A stretch of DNA of 14,893 nucleotides, taken from contig DAINBU010000116.1 in assembly GCA_036732755.1 (NCBI GenBank), positions 1 through 14,893 on the forward strand. The letters are read 5' to 3'. Positions 6,996-13,974 of the stretch are shown one piece after another. How positions within the stretch are numbered: position 1 is the first letter of the stretch; every line of letters starts with the position of its first letter. Below the pieces are notes generated by a model. It was given only the letters and a program-made list of their open reading frames with translations. It was not told the DNA's origin and made no database searches. This DNA comes from DASRRB01 sp036732755 (GTDB lineage Bacteria; Planctomycetota; B15-G4; SIAN01). Position numbers and translations under genes: made by a program.

Positions 6996-8308
6996 CGGCG
7001 CGCTCCGCGACGCTCCCGTTCCCGTGGGCGATGCCGGTCCTGGTGCTCGCCCTGATCGCGCTCGGCCTCCTCTTCGTGCAGTCGAGCACGGCGGGGACGC
7101 GCCTCGACGGACTCGAAGGACGCCAACTCCAGATGGTCCTCGCGTCGCTGCCGATCCTGATCGCGTTCGCGGCCTTCGGCTACCGCCGCCTCGCGCGCAA
7201 CGCCTTCGTGCTCTACGGGATCGGCGTGCTCTCGCTCGTCGCGGTGCTCGTCGTGGGGGTCCACTCGAACGGGGCGCGCCGCTGGTTCGACGGGCCGATG
7301 GGCTTCCGCGTGCAGCCGAGCGAGGTGATGAAGCCGCTGCTCGTGCTCGCGCTCGCACGCTGGCTCCAGTTCCGCGAGGCTCCCGAGCGGCTGCGCGACC
7401 TCGTCGTGCCGCTCCTGCTCGCCGCGGTGCCGGCCGCGCTGGTCAAGATCGAGCCCGACCTCGGCACGGCGCTGCTCTACGTGCCGATCCTCGCCGCGAT
7501 CCTCTGGGCTGCCGGCGCGCGCAAGCGCTTCTTCGCCGGCGCGTTCCTCGTGGTCGCGGTGGCGGCGCCCGCCGCCTACTTTTCGCCCTTCCTCGCCGAC
7601 TTCCAGAAGAAGCGCGTCCAGACCTTCTTCAAGTCGGTGCGCGAGAAGAGCGGCGAGGTCGACGACGCGCGCCGCGCGGCGAGCAACGCCCCGAACGAGA
7701 AGGTGCGCGCGCGGGAGACGGCGCGCGCCGACGCGCTGCAGGCGCAGCTCTCCGACCTGAAGCGCGGCGAGGGGTACCAGTCGCACTGCGCGCAGACGTC
7801 GATCGGCTCGGGCGGCTGGCTCGGCAAGGGGCTCGGCCAGGGGCCGCAGAACCGCCTCGAGTACCTGCCGGCCCGCCACACCGACTTCGTCTTCGCGGTG
7901 ATCGCGGAGGAGTGGGGCTTCGCCGGGAGCTGCGGCATCTTGGTGCTCTTCTGCCTGCTCGGCCTCTCGTTCCTCTCGGTCGCGGCCGGCACACGCGACC
8001 GCTTCAGCCGCCTCGTCTGCGTCGGCGCCGCCGCCTGCCTCGTGCCGCAGGCCTTCGCCAACATCGCGATGGCGTCGGGGCTGATGCCGGTGACCGGGAT
8101 CCCGCTGCCGTTCGTGAGCCACGGCGGCTCGTCGCTCTTCGCGTCGTTCGCGCTGCTCGGGATGGTGGTCGCGGCGGCCCGCTCGCAGCGCAACCACGAG
8201 CCGTTCCTCTATCCGCGCCCGAATGTCGATCCCCCCGACCCGTTCGCGGCGCGCGTGGCGGCCGAGCCGGTCCGGGACGCCGCCTACGGGCGCGGCCCGG
8301 CGCTATGA
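6992..8308 (+). CDS. rodA: RodA, SEDS-family peptidoglycan glycosyltransferase
   Basis: RodA polymerises lipid II into glycan strands together with PBP2. The 438-residue protein has about ten membrane segments and the SEDS signatures: NGARRWF, QPSEVMKPL, IEPDLGTALLYVPI, SIGSGGWLGKGLGQG, LPARHTDFVFAVIAEEWG (Asp298 is the conserved TDF aspartate) and the last-loop GIPLPFVSHGGSS. Residues about 214-260 are a highly charged Arg/Ala/Glu/Lys-rich helical insertion, placed just before the usual periplasmic loop that reads into the SIGSGG motif; common RodA proteins have a much shorter segment here. It starts in an ATGA overlap with PBP2, and its own stop overlaps the ATG of the aldehyde dehydrogenase gene, so transcription must run on into the microcompartment genes. 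Confidence 0.96.
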   Translation: MTARSATLPFPWAMPVLVLALIALGLLFVQSSTAGTRLDGLEGRQLQMVLASLPILIAFAAFGYRRLARNAFVLYGIGVLSLVAVLVVGVHSNGARRWFDGPMGFRVQPSEVMKPLLVLALARWLQFREAPERLRDLVVPLLLAAVPAALVKIEPDLGTALLYVPILAAILWAAGARKRFFAGAFLVVAVAAPAAYFSPFLADFQKKRVQTFFKSVREKSGEVDDARRAASNAPNEKVRARETARADALQAQLSDLKRGEGYQSHCAQTSIGSGGWLGKGLGQGPQNRLEYLPARHTDFVFAVIAEEWGFAGSCGILVLFCLLGLSFLSVAAGTRDRFSRLVCVGAAACLVPQAFANIAMASGLMPVTGIPLPFVSHGGSSLFASFALLGMVVAAARSQRNHEPFLYPRPNVDPPDPFAARVAAEPVRDAAYGRGPAL

Positions 8309-9810
8309 TCCCGCGCCTCATGCTGGCCGACGGCGATCTCTCCTCGATCCAGGAAGCGCGCGACTTCGTCCGCCGCAGCGCCGCCGCGCAGAAGGTCTGG
8401 CATCGCGCCGACCAGGCGAAGGTCGACCGGGTCTGCGAGGCGATCGTCGACGCGATCCGGATGAAGGCCGCGGCGCTCGGCCAGCTCGCCTTCGACGAGA
8501 CCGGCTTCGGCGACCCGCCCAGCAAGACGAGGAAGAACCTCTTCGCCGCCGTCTCCGTCTGGGAATCGATCCGCGACTTGAAGACGGTCGGGGTCGTGAA
8601 GCGCGACGACGAGAAGCGCGTCTACGAGATCGCCGAGCCCTACGGCGTCGTGCTCGGCATCGTGCCGGTCACCAACCCGACCTCGACCGCGATCTTCAAG
8701 ATCCTGATCGCGATCAAGACGCGCAACTCGATCGTCCTCTCGCCGCATCCGCGCGCCGCGCGCTGCATCGGCGAGTGCGCGCGCGTCGCCTCCGAGGCTG
8801 CCGCGCGCGCGGGCGCCCCCGCCGACCTGATCCTCTGCCTCCCGCGCCCGACGCTCGAGGGGACGGAGGAGGCGATGAAGCACCGGGAGACGGCACTGAT
8901 CCTCGCGACGGGCGGCCCCGGGCTCGTGCGGGCGGCGTACAGCTCCGGGAAGCCGGCCATCGGCGTCGGCCCGGGGAACGCCCCCTGTTATGTGGAAGGA
9001 ACGGCCGACGTCGAGCAGGCGGCCGAGGCGATCGTCCAGAGCCAGGTCTTCGACAACGGCACCCTCTGCTGCTCCGAGCAGGCGATCGTGGTCGACGCGA
9101 AGGTCAAGGCCGCCCTCATCGCCGGCATGAAGGCGCGCGACGCCTGGTTCTGCAGCGCCGAGGAGCGCGTGAAGCTCGGCGCGCTGGTCGTCAAGGGGCG
9201 CGCGCTCAACCCGGCGGTCGTCGGGCTCTATCCCTGGCAGATCGCGGAGATGGCCGGCTTCGCCGTGCCGCGCGCGACGTCGGTGCTCGTCTCGGAGGAG
9301 ACGGGTGTCGGCTGGGACCACCCGCTCTCGATCGAGAAGCTCTCCCCGATCCTCGCCATGTACACGGTGAAGGACTGGAAGGAGGGGTGCGAGCGCTGCA
9401 TCGAGGTCCTCGACTTCGGCGGGCGCGGCCACACTCTCACGATCCACTCCCGCAACGAGGAGATCGTCTGGGAGTTCGCGCTCGAGAAGCCGACGCACCG
9501 CATCCTGGTCAACACGCCGGCGAGCCACGGCGCGATCGGGGAGTCGACCTGGCTCGACCCGTCGCTCACGCTCGGCTGCGGGTCGTTCGGCGGAAACATC
9601 ACCTCGGACAACATCACGGCGAAGCACCTCCTGCTGACCAAGCGCCTCGCGTTCGGGAAGCCGGGCTTCGTCGAGAAGGAGGCGCGCTTCCGCAAGTCGC
9701 GCGAGGTCGCGTCGGCGCCGCTCTCGAAGCGGCCGGCGCCGCCCTCGTTCCACGGCTCGTCGGCGGCGTTCTCCATGCGGCAGTGGCCGGAGCCGCCGCG
9801 CCGGCCTTGA
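8305..9810 (+). CDS. CoA-acylating aldehyde dehydrogenase of a microcompartment locus
   Basis: The predicted reaction is aldehyde + CoA + NAD+ to acyl-CoA + NADH, the core aldehyde-consuming step of catabolic microcompartments. The 501-residue protein resembles the N-terminal dehydrogenase half of AdhE and the EutE/PduP group, without the iron alcohol dehydrogenase half. Diagnostic stretches are GIVPVTNPTSTAIFK, ILATGGPGLVRAAYSSGKPA, FDNGTLCCSEQ (Cys255 is the predicted nucleophile by alignment with AdhE; Cys256 is an unusual neighbour), GHTLTIHS and LTLGCGSFGGN. The ATG at 8305 overlaps the rodA stop; an ATG at 8320 is an alternative, and neither has a Shine-Dalgarno match, so coupling to rodA is likely. 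The C-terminal 35 residues are a Pro/Ala/Ser-rich tail that could hold an encapsulation peptide, though no clear amphipathic helix is visible. The aldehyde substrate cannot be read from sequence. Confidence 0.93.
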   Translation: MIPRLMLADGDLSSIQEARDFVRRSAAAQKVWHRADQAKVDRVCEAIVDAIRMKAAALGQLAFDETGFGDPPSKTRKNLFAAVSVWESIRDLKTVGVVKRDDEKRVYEIAEPYGVVLGIVPVTNPTSTAIFKILIAIKTRNSIVLSPHPRAARCIGECARVASEAAARAGAPADLILCLPRPTLEGTEEAMKHRETALILATGGPGLVRAAYSSGKPAIGVGPGNAPCYVEGTADVEQAAEAIVQSQVFDNGTLCCSEQAIVVDAKVKAALIAGMKARDAWFCSAEERVKLGALVVKGRALNPAVVGLYPWQIAEMAGFAVPRATSVLVSEETGVGWDHPLSIEKLSPILAMYTVKDWKEGCERCIEVLDFGGRGHTLTIHSRNEEIVWEFALEKPTHRILVNTPASHGAIGESTWLDPSLTLGCGSFGGNITSDNITAKHLLLTKRLAFGKPGFVEKEARFRKSREVASAPLSKRPAPPSFHGSSAAFSMRQWPEPPRRP

Positions 9811-9837
9811 GCACCAGGATCACGCGTCACTGAACCC

Positions 9838-9853
9838 CGGCGCCTCGGCGCCG
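9838..9853 (+). other. GC-rich hairpin between aldehyde dehydrogenase and BMC-H
   Basis: CGGCGC (9838-9843) and GCGCCG (9848-9853) form a perfect 6-bp stem with a CTCG tetraloop, in the only real gap (68 bases) within the BMC operon. A strong GGAGGGGG ribosome binding site follows. There is no T tract, so it is not a terminator. It could mark an mRNA processing or stabilising site that raises shell protein output. Confidence 0.35.
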
Positions 9854-9878
9854 CGGCAACGGAGGGGGCACGAGAGTC

Positions 9879-10175
9879 ATGCAGCAGATCGCGCTGGGGA
9901 TGATCGAGACGAAGGGGCTGGTCGCCGCCATCGAGGCGGCCGACGCGATGGTCAAGGCGGCGAAAGTCACGCTGCTCGGCCGCGAGAAGGTCGGCGGCGG
10001 GCTCGTGACGGTGCTGGTGCGCGGGGAGGTCGGCGCCGTCAAGGCGGCGACCGACGCCGGCGCCGCCGCGGCGCAGCGCGTCGGCGAGCTGATCGCGGTC
10101 CACGTGATCCCGCGGCCGCACGGCGAGGTCGAGCAGATCATCCCGACGGCCCCGAAGGCGCCGGAAGAGGCGTGA
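9879..10175 (+). CDS. BMC-H hexameric microcompartment shell protein (PduA/EutM-like)
   Basis: This is the main shell tile: one BMC domain per 98-residue chain, six chains forming a hexagonal facet with a central pore. The fold signatures are GMIETKGLVAAIEAADAMVK (residues 6-25), the pore strand REKVGGGLVTVLVRGEVGAV and the C-terminal strand AVHVIPRPH. The pore loop KVGGG corresponds to the KIGSG loop of PduA, which passes small polar metabolites; substitution of Ser by Gly would make the pore more open and less polar (inference). GGAGGGGG at about 9861-9868 lies 10 bases before the ATG, the strongest ribosome binding site in this operon, fitting the high copy number needed for shells. The stop overlaps the alternative GTG start of the next gene. 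Confidence 0.97.
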   Translation: MQQIALGMIETKGLVAAIEAADAMVKAAKVTLLGREKVGGGLVTVLVRGEVGAVKAATDAGAAAAQRVGELIAVHVIPRPHGEVEQIIPTAPKAPEEA

Positions 10176-10216
10176 GCGCCCGCCGGCCCCTCCGGCCCGT
10201 TCCGCGGCAGGAATCC

Positions 10217-10867
10217 ATGGCGCAAGCGCCCCGCGTCGACCTCCGGTCGTTCGTCTTCATCGACCGCATGCAGCCGCAGTTCGCGTCGTTCGTCGCGACG
10301 GTGGCGCGCGGCTACCTGCCGGTCGCAGGGCAGTCGGCGCTCTACGTCGAGATCGCGCCCGGCATCGCCATCAACCGGATCACCGACGTCGCGCTCAAGG
10401 GCAACGACGTGCGCCCGGGCATGCAGATCGTCGAGCGCGCCTTCGGCCTGCTCGAGCTCCACTCCGAGTCGCAGGCGGAGACGCGCGACGCCGGCCGCCG
10501 GATCCTCTCCTGGCTCGGCCTGGACGAAGCGCAGCGCCGCAAGCCGAAGATCCAGTCGTCCGAGGTGATCACCCACATCGACGACTACCAGGCGATGCTG
10601 ATCAACCGCGAGCGCCACGGGAACATGCTGCTCGGCGGGGAGACGCTCTACATCCTCGAGGTCGAGCCGGCCGGCTACGCGGCGCTGGCGGCCAACGAGG
10701 CGGAGAAGGCCTCGCCGATCAAGCTGCTCGAGATGCGGGCGTCCGGCGCGTTCGGCCGCGTCTACCTCGGCGGCGGCGAGGCCGAGATCGAGCAGGCGGC
10801 GCGCGCCGCCGAGCAGAGCCTGCGCGCGCTCACCGGCCGCGACGCGGCGCCGGGCGGCGGCGCGTGA
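10217..10867 (+). CDS. BMC-T trimeric shell protein, double-stacking type
   Basis: This is a pseudohexameric shell protein with two fused BMC domains in 216 residues. From memory it resembles the Haliangium ochraceum trimers that stack face to face: shared stretches are QPQFASFVATVARGYLPVAG, YVEIAPGIAINRITD, ILEVEPAGYAALAANEAEKA and SGAFGRVYLGG. Repeat one covers about residues 8-95 and repeat two about 112-205. In such proteins the two domains are circularly permuted, and the stacked trimers can form a gated pore large enough for cofactors. I chose the ATG at 10217, which has CAGGAAT just upstream and gives the usual length; a GTG at 10172, overlapping the BMC-H stop, would add 15 Arg/Pro-rich residues. 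The stop overlaps the next start (GTGA). Confidence 0.9.
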   Translation: MAQAPRVDLRSFVFIDRMQPQFASFVATVARGYLPVAGQSALYVEIAPGIAINRITDVALKGNDVRPGMQIVERAFGLLELHSESQAETRDAGRRILSWLGLDEAQRRKPKIQSSEVITHIDDYQAMLINRERHGNMLLGGETLYILEVEPAGYAALAANEAEKASPIKLLEMRASGAFGRVYLGGGEAEIEQAARAAEQSLRALTGRDAAPGGGA

Positions 10868-11460
10868 ACCCGTCGTTCCAGATCCCGGCGGCCGACGCGC
10901 GCGGCGGCGCGCCCGCGCCCGCGCTGGGAATGTTGGAGATCGCGAGCATCGCCGCGGGCTACGCCGCGGCCGACCGCGTGGTGAAGGAGGCGCCCGTCCG
11001 CCTCCTGCTCTGCCGCCCCGTGAGCCCGGGCAAGTTCCTGGTCCTCTTCGGCGGCGAGGTGAGCGACGTCACCTCGTCGCTGCGCGCCGGCGCGGACGGG
11101 CTGGCGGAGCCGCCGCTCGACACGCTGCTGCTCCCCAACGCCGACCCGAGCCTGTGCGACGCGCTGGTGCGCGTGCGCCGCGAGGTCGCGCTGCGTTCCG
11201 CCGGCGTCGTCGAGACGGCGACCGTGGCGACGATGCTGGTCGCCGCCGACGTCGCGGTGAAGACGGCGGAGGTCGACCTGCTGGCGGTGCGCGCGGCGAT
11301 GGGGCTCGGCGGCAAGTCGTTCTTCGTCGTCACCGGCGAGGTGGCGCAGGTGCGCGCGGCCGTGACCGCGGGGGCCGGCTTCGCGCGCGCGCGCGGCCGG
11401 CTCGTGGGCGAGGTCGTGATCCCGCAGCCGCACGGCGACCTCGACGCGTTCCTGCGATGA
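10864..11460 (+). CDS. BMC-T trimeric shell protein, single-layer type
   Basis: Two tandem BMC domains in 198 residues: repeat one (about 22-100) begins ALGMLEIASIAAGYAAADRV and repeat two (about 112-195) begins AGVVETATVATMLVAADVAV and ends VVIPQPHGDLDAFL. The order and spacing resemble the single-layer Haliangium ochraceum BMC-T, in which three chains form one facet. Repeat two keeps the canonical GGKSFFVVTGEVAQVRAAV strand and turn; repeat one has the diverged version GKFLVLFGGEVSDVTSSL. Neither repeat shows the pore cysteine expected for an iron-sulfur trimer such as PduT. The GTG start at 10864 overlaps the previous stop. An ATG at 10930 would remove part of the first conserved strand (ALG), so the GTG is preferred. 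The stop overlaps the next ATG (ATGA). Confidence 0.9.
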   Translation: MNPSFQIPAADARGGAPAPALGMLEIASIAAGYAAADRVVKEAPVRLLLCRPVSPGKFLVLFGGEVSDVTSSLRAGADGLAEPPLDTLLLPNADPSLCDALVRVRREVALRSAGVVETATVATMLVAADVAVKTAEVDLLAVRAAMGLGGKSFFVVTGEVAQVRAAVTAGAGFARARGRLVGEVVIPQPHGDLDAFLR

Positions 11461-11750
11461 GGAAGAAGCTGATCACGGAGCGCGACGTCACGCGGCTCCA
11501 GGCAGGCGGGACGCTCGAGATCGACCGCGACACGCTGATCACCCCGGCCGCACGCGACCTCGCGTTCGTGCGCGGCATCGCGCTGGTCGATCCCGCGCCC
11601 GCGCCCGCACCCGCCGCGTCGGGAAGGATTTGCTGCGAGGGCTGCTCGGCGGGGAAGCCGTGTGCAGCGGCGCGCTGGCCGGCGCTCGCCGACGGGGACT
11701 GGCTCCTCGAGGTGCGCGGAGGCCGGGTGCGCGCGCGCCGGGTCGAGTGA
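11457..11750 (+). CDS. Small Cys-rich protein with EutQ/EutT-like N-terminal motif
   Basis: The 97-residue protein closes the BMC operon, its ATG overlapping the preceding stop. Residues 1-45 (MRKKLITERDVTRL, then LITPAARDLAFVRGIALVD) match the short N-terminal pattern found ahead of EutQ and EutT domains: LIT, a following helix, then TP-AR-LA--GI. A Pro/Ala hinge (residues about 46-56) leads to CCEGCSAGKPC with cysteines 59, 60, 63 and 69. That spacing could bind zinc or an iron-sulfur cluster, or carry a reactive dithiol. The last 25 residues read as a few beta strands (WLLEVRGGRVRARRV). There is no enzyme domain like those of EutQ or EutT. Its role could be cargo attachment, a shell-associated redox site, or assembly; function unknown. 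Confidence 0.75.
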   Translation: MRKKLITERDVTRLQAGGTLEIDRDTLITPAARDLAFVRGIALVDPAPAPAPAASGRICCEGCSAGKPCAAARWPALADGDWLLEVRGGRVRARRVE

Positions 11751-11866
11751 CGCCGCGCCCGCGGGCCTCACGCGCGGGGGCGCCGCTCCGTAGGATCGGC
11801 CGCGCGCGACGGCCATGAAGGCGCGCGGCGGCACGCGCCGGATCAGCGGTCAGGTCGCGGAACCCG

Positions 11867-12505
11867 ATGACGACTTCCCCATCTCAGGGCGCCCCCGCGA
11901 GGGCGACGCCGGATCCCGAGGAGACGCTCCTCGTCGCGCGCGCCCGCGCGGGCGATCGCGCCGCGTTCGGCGAGCTGATCGTGCGCCACCAGGACGTCGT
12001 GTGGGGTCTCGCCTGGAGGCTGACGCGCGGCAAGCGGGCGCAGGCCGAGGACCTGGCCCAGAAGTCGTTCGTGCGCGCGCTGCAGGGCATCGCGAACTTC
12101 CGCGGCGACTCCGCCTTCGGCACCTGGATGTACCGCATCATCCTCAACCTCCACATCAACCGGACGTCGACGCTGGCGGCGCGCGCCGAGCGTAGAGCGC
12201 TGCCGATCGGCGCCGACCGCGACGAGGACGCGTACCCTCAAATCGATCTTCCAGCGCGGCGCGTGCGATCCGACGAGGAGGCGCTGCAGAACGAGCAGCT
12301 CGCGCTGCTGCGCGCCGCCTTCGACGACCTCGACGAGCCGCGCCGCGTCGCGGTGCTGCTGCGCGACGTCGAGGGGCGCTCCTACGAGGAGATCGCGGAG
12401 CTGCTCGCGATCCCGATCGGGACGGTCCGCTCGCGGCTGGCGCGCGCGCGCGAGGAGCTCTCGCGCCGGCTCGGCGGCAGCGGCTTCGGCGCGGGGGAGG
12501 CGTGA
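11867..12505 (+). CDS. ECF-family RNA polymerase sigma factor (RpoE-like)
   Basis: The 212-residue protein has sigma region 2 at about residues 23-110 (ARAGDRAAFGELIVRHQDVV, DLAQKSFVRALQGIANFRGD, FGTWMYRIILNLHINR) and region 4 at about 145-200 (DEPRRVAVLLRDVEGRSYEE and the helix-turn-helix LAIPIGTVRSRLARAREEL). Region 3 is replaced by a short linker, as in all group 4 sigma factors. It directs RNA polymerase to a stress or envelope regulon. The following gene encodes a membrane zinc-finger anti-sigma factor and starts right after the sigma stop, so the pair is a transmembrane signalling unit. The ATG at 11867 has only a weak ribosome binding site. The 116-base gap upstream contains GC-rich inverted sequence and a possible TAGGAT -10 (11791-11796), but no clear -35. 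Confidence 0.95.
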   Translation: MTTSPSQGAPARATPDPEETLLVARARAGDRAAFGELIVRHQDVVWGLAWRLTRGKRAQAEDLAQKSFVRALQGIANFRGDSAFGTWMYRIILNLHINRTSTLAARAERRALPIGADRDEDAYPQIDLPARRVRSDEEALQNEQLALLRAAFDDLDEPRRVAVLLRDVEGRSYEEIAELLAIPIGTVRSRLARAREELSRRLGGSGFGAGEA

Positions 12506-12507
12506 CC

Positions 12508-13950
12508 ATGGCGTGCGACCGCCTGCGCGAGCTCGCGCTGCTCGACGTCGACGACGGTCTCGCCGCCGACGAGCGCGCTGAGCTCGACGCCCACCTCGCC
12601 GGCTGCGCCGACTGCCGCGCCGCGCGCGACGCGGCGCGGCGGGTGGCGCGCGGCGTCCGGCAGATCCCCGTTCCGCCGGTGCCGCTCGGCTTCTCCGAGC
12701 GGACGCTGCAGCGGCTCGAGCGGGCGCAGTCGGTCGAGGCGCGACCGCGCGTGCGCCTCGTCCGCTTCGCCGCCGCCGCCGCGCTGCTCGCCGCCGCGGC
12801 GGTCTTCTGGATCGAGCGCGAGCGCGCATCGGCACCGGTGCCGGAGGACGCGCAGGTCGCGGAGCGGCGCTTCGCCGCCGACGCGGAGAAGAGCGAATTC
12901 GAGTCGCTCGCCGACGGCGACGACGTCGACGCGCCCGAGCGCAAGCAGGTGCCGCAGGCCGAGGAGAAGGCGCGCTCGGACGCGAAGGGGGAGGTGTCGC
13001 CGCCGCCTCCCGGCTCCGTCGCCCCGCCCGTCGACGACGGCGCTCCGGCCGAGAGTGCCGCGGACCCGGCTCGTGCCGAGGGCGGCCTGAACGAGCGCGA
13101 CAAGAACCTGAAGGACCCAGGCGAGCGCAGCGACGAGGAGCGCCGCAAGCTCGGCGAGAGTGGCGCGAGCGACGCGGGCGGCGCGGCCGACGCCGGGAAG
13201 GCGGGCGTCGCGACGAAGTTCGAGGAGCAGAAGAAGAGCGCGGGCCTCGACGCGGCGGCGCCGGCCTTCGACGAGGTCGTGCGCGACCTCGCGCGCGGCA
13301 CGCCGGCCGAGGCGCTGCACAAGATCGGCGCGCTCGCCGACGCGGGGCGCGACGGCGAGCAGCGGCAGGAGAAGTGGGCCGAGAAACCGGCGGCCGCGGC
13401 CGAGAAGGCGAAGGCGGCGCCGACCGAGAAGGCGGCGAGCGACGACGCGAAGCGGTCGCCCGACGTCGCGCCGCCGCCGCTGCGGTTCGTGCGGGCGCAC
13501 GGCGCCGCGACGCGCGTCGCCGATCTGATCGGCGTGCGCGGCGAGCAGCTCGCGCGCGACGACGCCGGCCGTTTCGTCGTCGAGCTCACCGAGGACGAGG
13601 CGAAGGCGCTCGAGACGCGGCTCGCGGCCGCGGGCGTGAAGGTCGAGACGGTGGTCGCTTCCGACTGGCTCGCGGCACTGCGTGAGTCGGAGCTCCGGGC
13701 GCGGGAGCGCGCGGTCGTCGCTGAGGGCCGCGGGGCGAAGCCTCCGGCGGCGGAGCCGATCGGGGCGCCGACGAAGGCGCCCGCGCCAGCACCGGCGGGC
13801 CCGACCGGTGGCAAGTCGCGCGGCGCTGTCGGTGCGCTGGCGAAGGAGGTGCCGACTCCGGAGGCGCCGCCGCCGGGCACCGGGAAGCGCCGCAGCGACG
13901 ACACGAAGCCACCGCCGCGCGTGCGCTGGTTCCTCCTCGCCGGAGAGTGA
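12508..13950 (+). CDS. Zinc-finger membrane anti-sigma factor with long periplasmic region
   Basis: This would hold the adjacent ECF sigma factor inactive at the membrane. Residues 1-45 form a ZAS-type zinc finger: Cys3, His29, Cys33 and Cys36 in the H-x3-C-x2-C pattern (HLAGCADC). One membrane segment lies at about 84-102 (LVRFAAAAALLAAAAVFWI). The periplasmic part, about 375 residues, is mostly Ala/Glu/Asp/Lys/Pro-rich and probably disordered, with low-complexity stretches near residues 290-320. A small folded patch is seen at about 325-385 (FVVELTEDEAKALETRLAAA, then VKVETVVASDWL). The total of 480 residues is far longer than simple anti-sigma factors. The ATG at 12508 is chosen because GGGGAGG lies 7 bases upstream; the GTG at 12502 overlapping the sigma stop is too close to it. 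Confidence 0.88.
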   Translation: MACDRLRELALLDVDDGLAADERAELDAHLAGCADCRAARDAARRVARGVRQIPVPPVPLGFSERTLQRLERAQSVEARPRVRLVRFAAAAALLAAAAVFWIERERASAPVPEDAQVAERRFAADAEKSEFESLADGDDVDAPERKQVPQAEEKARSDAKGEVSPPPPGSVAPPVDDGAPAESAADPARAEGGLNERDKNLKDPGERSDEERRKLGESGASDAGGAADAGKAGVATKFEEQKKSAGLDAAAPAFDEVVRDLARGTPAEALHKIGALADAGRDGEQRQEKWAEKPAAAAEKAKAAPTEKAASDDAKRSPDVAPPPLRFVRAHGAATRVADLIGVRGEQLARDDAGRFVVELTEDEAKALETRLAAAGVKVETVVASDWLAALRESELRARERAVVAEGRGAKPPAAEPIGAPTKAPAPAPAGPTGGKSRGAVGALAKEVPTPEAPPPGTGKRRSDDTKPPPRVRWFLLAGE

Positions 13951-13974
13951 GTCCGCGGTCTTCGCCGGCCTGGC

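Noticed and set aside
10864..11460. Possible iron-sulfur type BMC-T (PduT-like)
   Set aside because: The cysteines present (in LLLCRPVS and PSLCDAL) are not in the pore-loop position expected for PduT-like trimers; both belong to the first repeat away from the GGK turn.
11751..11866. GC-rich inverted repeat after the BMC operon (about 11755-11783) as a terminator
   Set aside because: The stem is imperfect with bulges and no T-rich tail follows. It remains possible as a weak structure only.
11815..12195. 126-codon open frame overlapping the sigma factor start
   Set aside because: Arg-rich shadow frame out of phase with the conserved sigma region 2.
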